Source of the DNA: Lineolata rhizophorae
Taxonomy: Eukaryota; Ascomycota; Dothideomycetes; Lineolatales; Lineolataceae
Assembly: GCA_010093515.1 (NCBI GenBank)
Contig: MU001671.1
Location: forward strand, 287,817-351,816
Reading direction: 5' to 3'
Length of the DNA: 64,000 bases
This document shows, one piece after another, positions 12,861-23,928 of this stretch. Made by a program: the position numbers and the translations under genes. The stretch's first letter is position 1; every line of letters starts with the position of its first letter. The notes under the pieces were generated by a model, which saw nothing but the letters and a program-made list of their open reading frames with translations, was not told where the DNA came from and did not search any database.

Positions 12861-13246
12861 CATGACAAGGAAGGGGAAAAAAAAAAAGCACACTAGACCT
12901 AACTTGTAAACGAAAAGGAAAGCGCAAAGAATACACCCGTCGCACACAGCCCAATTAAAACAGGCATTAACATCACACACACACGAAAAAAATAAAATAA
13001 AAAAATAAAAATAAAGATGCCGTCCGACAAAACGAGTCAACAACACTAAGCCTCCCCCACCGCTTGCTGCCCTCAGCACACCTCCGACGCAGGCGCCTGG
13101 AACTCAACTGGGATCACAGAAGGACCGCAGAAGCCCAGAGGCCCGCAAGCCCACACAACCCAACCCTCAAGCCTAACCCCCCAGCCTCCAAGCCCAAGCA
13201 CAAGCCCATACCCTCCGCCCCACCTCTCCCCCCGCCCCCCCTCCTC

Positions 13247-16200
13247 TCATTCCTGCCCGAACCCCACCGTCTCCTCCACCGCCGTCGTCAGCTTCTGATT
13301 CAGCGTATCGAACGTCTTGTACGGCGGCAGGTCGAGCCGATTGAAACTACAACGCACACAGCAGCGAGCCCGTCCCGTCAGTTTTGCCCCACGCAAAAAC
13401 AAAAGAAAGAAAAAAAAAAAAAGGGATCGAAGGAAGAACACGCACCAAGTATGCGCCTTGGGCAACTGCGTCACCTCGCCCGCCTTCTCGATGGTGAAGC
13501 GCCGCGGCCCGTCGCTGCCCTGCAGGTCCTTGAAGCCGTTGACCGGGATGCGCGACGTGCCCGTCGCGAACTGCAGCAGGCGCGACTTCTGCTCCGCGTC
13601 CCAGCTGCGGATGCACTGTTTTTGAGAAAACTTGTCAGCCTTCCGTTCTAAATTTTCCTGCTCCTACCCGCTCTCCCCAAACCTCTTTCCCTCGGAGACA
13701 CCCATCGTTCCGCAAAGTCCCAAGCCAGACGTGCCACGGGCAACCTCCCCCCCCCCCTTCCCCCCCAAAAAAAAAGAAAAACCCCCCTAAAATAGGGGAA
13801 AAAGAACAAACCCGACTTACCTTCCAAAAATTCACAATAACCTCATCGCTCTCCGTGTAACCGCGGTAGTCCGTGTGCTTCTTCCAGTCGTCCACGTCGA
13901 TGTCGGCGATGCCGCCGATGAGCAGCTCGAGCTCGCGCTCGTCGAAGACGTTGACCAGGTCCGACGGGATCAGCTCGTGGAAGCCCGACACGAAGGCGTT
14001 GAACTGTTCCTCGACCCGCTTCTGGATCCGCCACTCCGTGATGAGGCTGTCGTGCAAAGAGTTAGTCTCCGCTTCCTCTAGTAACCTCTCTATTTATTTG
14101 TTTTTTTTTTTCCGTCTTTTGCTGCGCAATTCCGCTCGCCCGTTCGTCCCAGGCAGCAGAAGGAGGGGAAAGGGAAAAAAATAGAGGGCAAAACCTACTC
14201 CACATATTCGCGCTTATTCTCATTCGTAACCGGAATGTCCCTTCCCCCGGGCTTCAAATCGATTGTGACCGTCTCGCCAAACCGCTCGTCATCCGTGCTA
14301 AACGTCAGGTCCAAGACATCCGTGATGTCATTTTCCAGCGTCCAGGTCAAATTGCGATGGAAGTCCACGTCCACGCCCTCCATGTCCGCGAGTACCACCT
14401 TCTTGCGCAGGATCATCTTGTAGAAGGCGCCGATGAAGAAGGCGTCGAGGAAGCGGCGGTGGAAGATGGCGAGCCCCACCACGCGCCCGATGAACTTGAA
14501 GTAGTTGAGGTGCTCCGGGTTGATACCCGAATGGGGGTTGATCTGCAGCGTGTAGTTGTCGTGCGCGCTGTACTCGAACAGGCAGTAGAAGGGGTTGAAC
14601 ATCTCGTGCGACAGCAGGAAGAAGAACTCGCTGCGAAGGACGGCGGCAGTCCTAGATTAGCCCAACTAAAGCTTCGAACTTTTGATATACGGTTGGTATG
14701 AGAGAACTCACCGAGACAAACCCCCATAATCCAGTCCATCCTCGCCATCAAACTTGATCATCAACCTCTTCTTCAGGTCCGCGGCCCCCTGGCGCATAAT
14801 CTCGTGATAACTATCCTCGAAGATGTGCGACCGTCGCACCTTGACGTGGCACTGGCCCGTCGTGATGCGCAACGCGGGCTGGGACCGGAAGTATATCAGC
14901 TTGCGACGGAAGTCGCGCTTGTACTGTGGCACGTTCTGGTCGAGCGAGCTCGGCAGCCGCGGGTCGTCCCACGTCGTCGTCTTGGTGTTGTGGTCCACGA
15001 AGTAGACGCGCGCCGTGTTGGTCAGCCGCATCTCCCACCCGCTCGGCAAGGGTCCGAGCTGCGAGACGGGCTGCTGCTGGATCGTCGCTCCGCCGCCCCC
15101 AGCGCCGCCGCCCGCGTTGGGGCCCCCGTACATCCGTATGTACTGCTGCCGCCGCGGATCCACCCACGTCGTAGTCCGCGTGTTGTGGTCCACGAAGTAC
15201 GGCCGCCCTTCGGGTGTGTGCCGTTGCTCCCACCCGGATGGCAGCTCGCCCGTGCCCGCCGTCGTCGCCCCCGTCGCCGTCATGCTGTACGCGCCGGGAC
15301 CGCCGCCACCACCGCCTCCTCCGCCCGACGGCGACCCGCCACCGCCAGAATGCGCGCCGCGTGGCCCGTCCTGCAGCGTCGGCGAGTTGGCCCCCGTGCG
15401 GTCCTCGGGCAGCATGCGGGCCTGGTGGCGGGTGCGCTCGGCCTGCGTCTGCGCTTCCATGGCGGTGCGCTGGTCGCGTTCCGAGAAGCCCGTCGCCGAC
15501 GGCCGCACCCACGTCGTTTGCCGCGTGTTGTGGTCCACGTAGTAGGTGCGGCCCAGGTGGTCCTCACGCCGCTCCCAGCCGGGCGGCAGCCGCCCCTGCG
15601 CGTCCTCGAACTGGTTGTAGCCCGTGTTGCGCGACGTATTGACGGGCGCGGGGACGCCTGCAGCGGGGGCGCCGCTGCCGTTGGGCATCAGAGCGGCCGG
15701 GCCACTGCTTGCGGCGGGACCAGCCGAAGAACCGGCGGGGGACATTGCCGGTCGTTGCGGCGCCGGACTCGCGATGTTGGAACGGGCGTGGCTGCCGGGG
15801 AACATGTCGGGGTGGAGGGAGGAGGCGCCGGCGACGGGGGTGGACGGCGTGTTAACGGAGCTGCCGATGCCATTGTTCAAGGAGCCAGTATTGGACAGAG
15901 AAGGTCTGGTGGGGAGCGCGGCGCTGTTTTGATTGAGCGGGGTGGAAAGGTTGGTGGAGAGCTGGAGGATGAGCTTGCCATGGACGACCATGTTATCGTT
16001 GGATTTCTTGAGGTCGCGGGTGAGCATCTCTGGGAGGAGTAGACGAAGGAAAGAACGTGTCAGCCCTGCATCTGTATTGTAACTCGAGTAGCCCATCTTC
16101 TTCGTTTGAGGAAAGCACCATGTTATCGAGGGCAAGGGAAGGGAGTGCAAAACCCACCATCTCCACCAGCATCGAGGTCTATGACGGTGCCAATTCGGAC

Positions 16201-16940
16201 GTTGATAACGCCGAGGAAGCCCTGGTCCTTCTTCTTGAACTTCTTCTGGTCGAATATCTGGACGGCCAATATGCTGTCTTCGGTTGCTCGCCTGCATCAA
16301 TAGGAACCGAGCCAATTGTCAGCGCAAGCACGTCTCGTAACCTTTGGGCATGCACCACGTATCCAAATGAGGAACGGGGAGGTGCGAGAAGGAAGGCGGC
16401 GAATTGGGACAAAAGGCCGCCGGGGTCGTGAGAAGAGTTCGGGTGTGCGGGAGGCAGGGAGAGCAGAAGGGAGGGCTGGCGTACATATCGAAGCTCTCGT
16501 TCCAGTAGGGGTTCAACGTCTTCTTAATGACGCTCGTGGTGCGTGTCTGCTCGCCATCAATGGTGGCGACGGCGAACGGGTCGGGGAATCCTGCGCCATC
16601 ACGAAAGAAGGTTGCACCGTCAGCCCAGCCGTGCCGCGCCGCAAGAGGGAGAGAGAGGGAGAGAGAGAGAGAGTGTGTGTGTGGGACGGGAAGAGGGGAG
16701 AGGGGGAAATGGAAGGCGTCGAACGTACGGAAGACATCGCGCTTGTACAGCCCGTCGGCGGCGATAACTGCGGCGAGGCACGCGGGGAGCGTCAGCCTTC
16801 AGAAGCTCAAAGGGGTCATGCTCTTCCTCGTCGTCGGCGGCCCGCGGGGCGAAGAGGAGCGAGCAAACGAAGCCCGGGGCGGAGTGGAAAGCAGAATACG
16901 CACTCGTCAGCCGAATGTTGGGCTGCTGCTGCGGGTCCAT
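13247..16940 (-). CDS. hulA: NEDD4/Rsp5-type HECT E3 ubiquitin ligase (C2-WW-WW-WW-HECT)
   Basis: Transfers ubiquitin through a catalytic thioester to membrane transporters and other substrates, usually with arrestin-like adaptors. Nine exons give 853 aa: 16904-16940, 16729-16767, 16485-16590, 16158-16291, 14712-16029, 14199-14630, 13821-14046, 13446-13615, 13247-13346. All junctions keep phase. The N-terminal C2 domain (about residues 1-120) has [13 protein letters not shown] and [10 protein letters not shown]. Three WW domains begin LPPGWE, LPSGWE and LPSGWE near residues 253, 368 and 433; each has the FVDHNT or YVDHNT strand and the second Trp. A Pro/Ser/Gly-rich linker separates C2 from the WW domains, and a poly-Gly run lies between WW1 and WW2. 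The HECT domain fills about 500-853, with [15 protein letters not shown] and the catalytic site KAHTCFNRLDLP. Cys about 821 is encoded across the last intron (TG|T). Length and architecture match Aspergillus HulA and yeast Rsp5. Confidence 0.96.
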
Positions 16941-19021
16941 GGTTCGGAGCCGTCGAGGGCGAAAACGAGAGAGGGGAAGCGCGCCGCGGAGCGAGCGACG
17001 GAACGGAGCGGGAGCGTTGCGTCTTTCTTTCTCGGCCGCGCGGGCTGCGCGGGTGCGGACTTGCTGCCGGGGGCGGGTTGCTGGATGGCGGGCGAAACGG
17101 GCGGGAGGAGAGGGCTGGTTGGTGGTGCACGAGAGGGCCCGGCGGCGGCGCGGTGGGCGGACGATGGGCGGGCGGGTGCGGGGCGCAGGCGGCGGCGAAC
17201 GAGCGGGCGCGAGTCGCCTGCTGCGGCGGCGGCGTCGGCGACGGCGCGGCGGGCGGCAAAGCGGCCGAGGCCTCGGGCCCTGCGCAGCAGCGGCCCCTGG
17301 GCGCCTGCCTGCGAAGCTCGAGCGCGCCGGGACAACGCGCGACGGAGAGCACTCGAGCGAGAGAACGCGGACGGAGGCACGCAACCGAGCCCGAGAAAGG
17401 TGGAGGCGAGGAGGGTGAGCAGGAAAGAGGAAGCGTGCGAGCGTGCGAGGGCTCTCGCGCAGGCGCCTGGACTGACTGGTGCTTGGTGAGGCCGGGCGGG
17501 TTTTGGGCTTGGCCGCGGGCGAGAGTGGCAGTGCTGCGGCGGCTCGTCTGCCTACTCCGGGCGTAGTATACGGCCGCATGCGCCTCGTCCGGAGCGCGCT
17601 CGGGTTTGACCGTTGGCCGCTGCATGAACAGGAGCATCTGGGTGGCTCCGGTGGCTGCTCGAACAAGAGCCGTCATTTGTCAATTCACGCGCGCGACGGC
17701 GCTCCGGGGCGTACGTATGTAGTACTCGCAGGAGGCGCCGAAGAACAAAATATAATGAAAATAACAGACACCCGCCTACACTCCCTCCCGCCCCACATGC
17801 ATTATTCGACCTTTACAAATCCCGGAGTGACTCTGGGAGCGAACAAAGAGAGGCCCGGCACGCAACGTCGTATCCGCTCCGCGCATGCTTACTTACCCTT
17901 TTGGAATTGGGACACGCGGAACCCGTTCCGCTGCAGCAAGACCTGCGGCGACCAGTAGCTGCTGGAAAAATAAAAAATAAAATAAAAAATAAAATAAAAA
18001 TAAAAGACAGAGATGCCGTACATACGGACCGTCCGTGGCGTACATGGGCAACAGGCAACCCGGATCGGCCTGAACCTCTCGTCCCGATCGGGGTCCGCAT
18101 CAGCTTAGGCAGGGAGGAGCAACATCTGGCCAGGCACCGCGACACCTTGCCCACGCCTGCACTACAGCTGCTCGAGTAACCGGCCTGCTACATAGCTTCG
18201 CTCAAGCCATCTTATGTCGTCTCTCCTAGCGGGCCCAATCGGCGGCCTCTTGGAACTCGTCGCTACCTGCTTCGCGTACCTGCTGCATACTGCGTGGCTT
18301 GACGACTAAGCACGCTACCAAGAGACGGAACGTTGCTACCTACCTAGCTATGCATCCATGTAGCCACCGCGTGGAAAAACAGGCTCCTGTCTTGTCATCG
18401 GTGGATACTGAATTGGCCTCGTGCCTTGGACCTCTGCTCTCTTCCCCTCCTATTTACGCGAGCCTATACCCATCCCCCCAGAAAGGACGAGCAAGAAGAA
18501 ATGGAAAAGACAACACCCCCTTCGCTCCCCCAAAACCTATTATATTATATATATCTATATGTACTTCAACAGTATGCACACAGACAAGCCAATACAGCAA
18601 GCCGCTCCGTCTATGAACAATGCCCTTCGCCCGCAGAAAAAAATAAAAAGCTAAAAATAAAAACCTCAATCGAACCCAATCGAACGACCAGCACCAAGCC
18701 ATCCGCGACCAAACGCAACGTGAAACGCGCGCGGCCCCAGCCCGCACGAAACCTTCGAGAGACGCGCGCGCGTTTCACGTTGGCTCGCGAACCGCGCCTC
18801 TCCCAGTCGCCCGGGAACCACCAACCACCGGGGTCCGCCCCTAGAGCACATACGTAGTATGCACATACACACCAATACACACCAAGCCAGCCATCCTCGG
18901 CGCCGCGGGGCGCCCACGCTCCGCGCACGTGTGCCAAGCCGCACCGTTTCCCGCCGGGCTCGCGGATCCAACAACCCTCTCTCTCACTCACACACACACA
19001 CACTCTCTCTCTCTCTCTCTC
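16941..19021. other. upstream region of the HECT gene and spacer to the ADCK gene
   Basis: From 16941 to about 17680 the sequence is very GC-rich. It is open for 160-420 codons in several frames on both strands, with Arg-, Ala- and Gly-rich translations, which marks composition and not coding. A purine-rich tract with GAGA units (about 16646-16670) lies in the second intron of the HECT gene. AAAAT-type A-rich stretches occur at 17966-18005 and about 18640-18661. A CA/CT dinucleotide tract lies at about 18983-19023 and abuts the next gene's stop codon. No gene recognised. Confidence 0.5.
17966..18005. repeat. A-rich AAAAAT-type microsatellite
   Basis: Imperfect repeats of four to six A followed by T over 40 bp. 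Similar tracts recur at about 12986-13015 and 40667-40694, always in intergenic DNA. Confidence 0.75.
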
Positions 19022-19023
19022 TC
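18983..19023. repeat. CA and CT dinucleotide tract abutting a stop codon
   Basis: About eight CA units followed by about ten CT units. On the minus strand this reads as a GA tract beginning within the TGA stop codon of the ADCK-family gene, so its transcript would carry the repeat at the very start of the 3' untranslated region. Confidence 0.8.
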
Positions 19024-21463
19024 AACCCAGCGCGCCTCTCACCCCGCCGGCCCCCAGCTCGAGATCGACCCGGAGCCCCAGCCACCTGCGCGCCGCGACC
19101 CAGGCCTCGAAGAGCTGCAGGCGCGCCACCACGCCCGCGTACGCGGTCCAGGCGCGCACGAGGCCGAGCAGGACGGCCGGCGGCCACCAGGCGGCGCCGG
19201 CCGGCGACGCCGCGCGCAGCGCCTCGACCCGCTCGGCGAGCACGCAGCGCGCCGCGTACCGGGCCAGGATGAGGAAGGAGCGCGCCGGCCCTTGGCGCGT
19301 CTGGAGCGAGTCGTCGAGGGAGCGAGCTGCGAGCGGGCGCGCGCACCGTCAGCCGGCGCTCTCTGCGGGCGGCCAGTTGGACCGATGCAGCGGTTCGGAA
19401 GCGTGGGTGGAACAAAAGAAATAAAATAAAAAAATTACTCACTCAAGTCGTTCGTCTTCAAAATCAGCAACATCACCCTCGGCACCCGTCCCAGCAACTC
19501 CACCAGCTGCTGCAACACGCCTTCCCCGCCCGCCAACGCCCTCCCCATGACCTCCTTCTCCTCGCTCGTCCTTGGCTGCTCCACCAACCCCCTTCCGCCC
19601 TCCCTCCTCCCCGCCCCCCCACCTCCCCCTCCCCCTCCCCCCGCGCCGGACACGTAGTCCCGCCCCGTGATGGCGCTCGCGAACAGCGGGAACTGCTCGT
19701 CCGTGACGCCCGCCACCTCGCGCGCGCAGGCGCGCATCGCGCCCTCGTCCGCCTCCAGCACCGCCAGCCACAGCCGCGCGTACGCCCGGCGCAGGTCCAC
19801 CGGGATGTCGCGGTACAGCCCGTGGTCGTACAGGATGACGTCGAAGTTGCTGGCGCGGGGCCGCCACCAGCGCCAGCGCCAGCGCCAGGGTGTCAACCAG
19901 CTCGACCACGTGCCGCCGCCGCCGCCGCCGTCGTCGTCGGGCCGCTCCCGTCGCCGCCGGATCGCAATGTTGCCGCCGTGCGGGTCGCAGTGCAGCGGCG
20001 CGCCCTCGCCGAAGATCATCTCGTTGAAGATGCGCGCGAGCGCGGCGCTGACCTCGTCGCGGTCGATGCCCTCGCCGTCCAGGTAGGCGAGGTCGTCGAC
20101 GCGGCGCCCGGCCACGTACTCCATGACGAGGATGCGCGGCCGGGCCCAGTGCACCTGGGGGATGACGAGCGGGCCGTCGGGCATGGCGGCCGCGAAGTGC
20201 GCGCGCGCGCGCTCCGCGTTGGCCGCCTCGCGCTCGAAGTCGAGCTCGACCGGCAGGCTCGACTCGAGCTCCTCGGCCAGCCAGGTGAGGTCGTAGTCCG
20301 GGAAGACGCGCTTGAGGGCAGCGAAGGTGAAGGACGTCAGGGCCAGGTCGAGCGGGGCCCACTCGGCCAGCGCCGGGTGCTGCACCTTGACGGCCACGGC
20401 CGCGCCCGTGCCGCGCTCCACCGCCCGGTGCACCTGCGCCAGGCTGGCCGCGCCGATAGGCGCCTCCTCGAACGACGAGAACATGTCCGTCAGCGGCCGG
20501 CCCGTGTCGGCCTCCACCATGGCCGCGATCGACTCGTACGACGACACCGGGCACCGGTCCTGCAGCGGGATGAAGGTGTCGCACCATTCCGAGGGGAGCA
20601 GGTAGTTGAGCGACGACAAGTGCTGGCCCAGCTTGATGAAGACGGACCCGTTGGCCTCGAGCGCGGCGAGCGTCCGGTCCGCGCAGCGCTGGTGGCACGC
20701 CGACAGCAGCGCGGCGTACTCGTCGGCTGGCACCTCGTCGCGCAGCGGTAGCGTCTTGCGGTAGCTGAGCGTAGACAGAAGCAATTCATGCGTTAGCCCG
20801 ATCGCGCCCACAGTAGCAACCCATTTTCCCACTCATTCCCACTCGCTCGATAAAATTTCTCCCTTCCCGCAAGACGTGACACGCCCGCCCGTCCGCCCGC
20901 CCAGCTCACACGCTTCGTCCCTCGCATATCAGCCCACCAAACCTCCCACCCCCAACCCCAGAACCCCCCAAAAAGAAAAGCACCACTCACTCATTAACGC
21001 AAACCCCCAGCGTCCCCACCACCCTCCCCGTCCTCCTCACCGCCGTCCACGCATGCCTCGCCTCGTCCGCCGCCCCCACGCCCACGCCCACGCCCAGCAC
21101 CCCCGCCGCTACCAGCACCACCACCACGGGCAGCCCCCTCCCTCGCCCGCCGCTCCGAACGCCCCCGCCCACCCCGTACAGCGGCGCCGCCCCGCCCGCC
21201 CGCAGCGCCGCGAGCCGCGCCGAAGAGGCGCCGGCGCGGGGCGCGCGGGAGGCGGGCGCGTCGGGGGCGGCGTTAGCGTTGGCGGCGGCATCGTCGCGGG
21301 GGCGGGGCGTGGCGGCGAAGGGGCGGCGGGAGCGCGGCGGGGCGGCGGGGCGGAAGGAGGGCGCTGGGGTGGTGGAGCTGGGGAAGGAGGAGGAGGGGCG
21401 GAGGGGAGACGAGGCGATGCGGCGGAGGAGGCGCAGGGCCGGAGGCCGGCCGGCGAGCGGCAT
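19022..21463 (-). CDS. mitochondrial ABC1/ADCK1-family atypical kinase (Mcp2-like)
   Basis: A member of the UbiB/ABC1 atypical kinase family, whose fungal members act in mitochondrial lipid and coenzyme Q homeostasis. Three exons, 20991-21463, 19443-20764 and 19022-19326, give 699 aa. The N-terminus is rich in Arg, Ser, Pro and Ala and lacks acids, as in a mitochondrial presequence. A hydrophobic segment (GLPVVVVLVAAGVLGVGVGVG) follows and is probably membrane-spanning. Family motifs in order: NDYRKTL (created by splicing), the KxGQ signature FIKLGQHLSS, the Ala-rich loop GAASLAQVHRA, VAVKVQHP with the ATP-site lysine, LVMEYVAGRRV, LHCDPHGGNIA, and ILYDHGLYRDI with DHG in place of DFG. KTNDLTRSLDDSL spans the last junction. 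Compared with relatives it has extra Gly-rich inserts after the catalytic core. Closest named relatives would be yeast Mcp2 and animal ADCK1. The substrate is unknown. Confidence 0.92.
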
Positions 21464-22208
21464 TGTGGTGTTGGATGGTGTGGGCTTTTATCGGGGGAGA
21501 AGCATAGTTGCGCGGGCCTAGGCGGCGCGAGGTCTGCGGGAGATCAGGTGGGCTGTGCTAGTCTGTCTGGACGGGTAGAGTCGAGAGGAGACGATAGGAG
21601 GGACTAAGGAAGGTAGTGGGTGGATAGTTAGGTAGGCAGGTAGTAGGACGGGTGAGGGATTGACTGCGCCTGCTTCTCCAAAACACAGCCTGTGGGACGC
21701 GGATAGCGCGATGGCGTGAGCGTCGAACGCCTATAGATCGCAGTGGACGAGCGCGAGTGTGGTGCGGTGGTGAGAGAAGGAGCTGATGTATGCTGCTGCG
21801 AAGCACTGCTAACCTTTTTTCTTTTGGCCGGGGTCCTTATGCCGGGCGCGATCGGCTTGCCCAGCCCGACTCGGCCCGACACCGATGCGTGCACCGTACC
21901 GACGACGCGGTACGCAGTAGAGAGACACTACTTCTGCCTGGTAAGTATTGCCGGACTGTCGTCAACTAGAGAAACTTTTCCTCCTTATTCCCTAGGATGC
22001 TCGAGAGTTCGCGTCCACTCCATCCGCGGTCTTACATGCTGCCGGCCCAACCTGACGCCTTGCCCCGTCTATGCTATACTAAAAATAATGCATCCCGCCA
22101 GCACAAAGAAGACCACATTACACGCACAGCTCATAGCCATCGAAAACCAGCCAGCCAGACGGGCAGGCTCAGACTCAACAAACGTCCCCCGCGCTACCGC
22201 TCCTCCCC
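21464..22208. other. spacer between the ADCK and WD40 genes
   Basis: It contains the promoter side of the ADCK-family gene and the 3' flank of the WD40 gene, both on the minus strand. No gene, RNA or repeat was recognised. Confidence 0.5.
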
Positions 22209-23928
22209 TCACCCCCCTCCCGAAGCCTCCCTATACACCTCGATGCCGCCCGTCTTCCCCGCCACGGCGAACATCTCTGCCTTCGCAAGCCCGGCCCCAG
22301 CGGCCCCAGCGGCCTTGGGCAACCACCGCACCGCCCACAGCGGCTGGTCCGTCTCCGAGTGCGTCGCGACGCACGCCCTGGTCTGCACTGACCAGACCTT
22401 CGCTTTGCCGTCGTGCGCCCTGCGTCGTAGCCGCGGGCGCGCACGGGCGCCCCTCCCGGGTCAGCTAACTAGCTAGACAGCACCTTGCATGGGCCCCGCG
22501 AGACACCCCAGAGCCCGATTCCAAGCTGGGGATGGCGGGGAAGCGGCGGGGGGGAGGAGGGAGAAGAGCGAAGAAGGGGCTCGGAGAGCTCAACTCACCC
22601 GCTGAGCAAATACTCGCCCGAACTATTGAAGTCGAGCGACAGGATCCACGCCGAGTGGCCCGTTAGCGCGGCCACTTGCTCCCCCGACGCGACATCGTAC
22701 AGGGCGATAATGCGAGCGTCGCCGGTGGCGGCGAGCAGGGTGCCGCCGGGACTGAAACGCACGGCGCGGACGGGGCTTTGAAGACCTGTTGAGGTGGTTT
22801 TGGCGGGGAAGTGTGAGAGAAGGTAATTGCGAGACACACATATGCCGTTTACGGAGCGCGCGGGTGGGTGTTTAGGGAGGGAGAGGGAAGGTGGACAGGA
22901 AGGGAAGGAGGGGATCCCGGGTAGCTGAATAGGTACGGTACCTTGGAGTGAGTGATGCATGCGGCCAGTTTCGTTGTTGAAGATATAAACGCCGCCGTTC
23001 TCGTGGCCGGAAGCGGTGAAGCGGCCGTCGAGGCTCTGTGTTTGATGTGCCTGTCAGCTCTCGTGCAACAAGACGGAAATCTGTGACTGAACCATTTCTT
23101 TGAAATAAGGGCCGTCTCTTGGCGGCACAGGAATGAAGCAACTTACAACGTCGATACTCATCCCGAAGCTCCCCTTGGTTTCAAATGCCCTGATCTTCTC
23201 CCCCGCCGCCGGAGTCGTGTCCCACACATTGATGAAGCCATCGACCGACGTGCTCGCCAAATACTGGCCATCTTCGCTCAGCGCAATCGCCCACACCGAA
23301 CCCGGTGAAATCCCATCTACAGCACCGCATCATTAGAAACTACTCTACGTCTCGCCCCATCCAATACGGCCCCAATTTCAGGGCAGAAAAAAAAATCGGA
23401 AAAGCGAGCAAGATGGAAGAAAAGAGATAAAATAAAAACAACCAAAGGAGGGGGAAAAAAAAATACAACAAAAAGAAGAAAACATAACCCCAAACAAACC
23501 CCTTGGGGCAACTCACCGGTAATCCTCCCCCCTTCCCTCCACACCCCATCCTCACCCACCCTCCACACGACCGTTTCTCCCGCGAACCCCGCGCTTGCCG
23601 CCGTCCGCCCGTCCGCGCTGCACACGACGTGGTGGACGCCGAGCGTGTGCACCCCGCCGCCCAGCGTCTGCGCGAGCGCGAAGTCGGGCGCGCCGGCGCT
23701 GCCGCCGACGTCCGGGCCCGCCGTCGAGTAGACGCGGACGCCGCCGCCGCCGCCGGAGGCGGAGAGGAGGTGTGCGCGCGTTGCGGCGAGCGAGAAGATG
23801 TCCGAGGGGTGCGCGGCGGGGACGCTTGCGAGGGTGATGTATTGCTTGGACTATACGAGCGCGGGTGGAGTCGGTTAGCTTTGGTTGGTTTGAGTATGTT
23901 GCGGAGCGGTCTTGAGAAGTCGTACCAT
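22209..23928 (-). CDS. ski8: Ski8/Wdr61-like WD40-repeat protein
   Basis: A scaffold beta-propeller of the Ski complex, which feeds RNA to the cytoplasmic exosome; the orthologue Rec14 also works in meiotic recombination. Six exons give 332 aa: 23926-23928 (the ATG alone), 23517-23850, 23147-23316, 22942-23035, 22599-22785, 22209-22419. All junctions keep phase. After the start codon the protein reads SKQYITLASVPAAHPSDIFSL, matching the N-terminus of fungal Ski8. WD-type blades follow, with ETVVWRV, GSVWAIALSEDGQYLAS, FINVWD, VRAVRFSPGGTLLAA, HSAWILSLDFNSSGEYLLSG and KAKVWSVQTRACV. The HENGGVYIFNNETGR segment lies on the small fourth exon. The length is slightly short for the family, but first and last blades are present. 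Assignment to Ski8 over other WD40 proteins rests on the N-terminus and the SLDGRFTASGHENG pattern. Confidence 0.85.

Larger units (their letters stand above)
10249..13246. other. intergenic region with simple-sequence tracts
   Basis: No gene recognised over 3 kb. The left part is the carboxypeptidase promoter side. From about 12000 to 13250, downstream of the HECT ligase gene, the plus strand is rich in A and C with many low-complexity tracts. These include fifteen C at 12679-12693, a GA repeat at about 12838-12860 and an A-rich AAAAT-type tract at about 12986-13015. Long frames here on both strands follow from that skew. Confidence 0.5.

Noticed and set aside
14804-16042. 412-codon plus-strand frame
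   Set aside because: It is the shadow of the large WW-containing HECT exon on the opposite strand.
16316-17566. 416-codon plus-strand frame over the 5' end of the HECT gene
   Set aside because: It runs antisense to spliced C2-coding exons and through very GC-rich DNA. Composition is Arg/Gly/Ala with no domain.
19822-20751. 309-codon plus-strand frame
   Set aside because: Antisense shadow of the ADCK-family kinase core, whose motifs are unambiguous on the minus strand.
21743-22468. 241-codon plus-strand frame
   Set aside because: Overlaps the last exon of the WD40 gene on the opposite strand and has no family signature.
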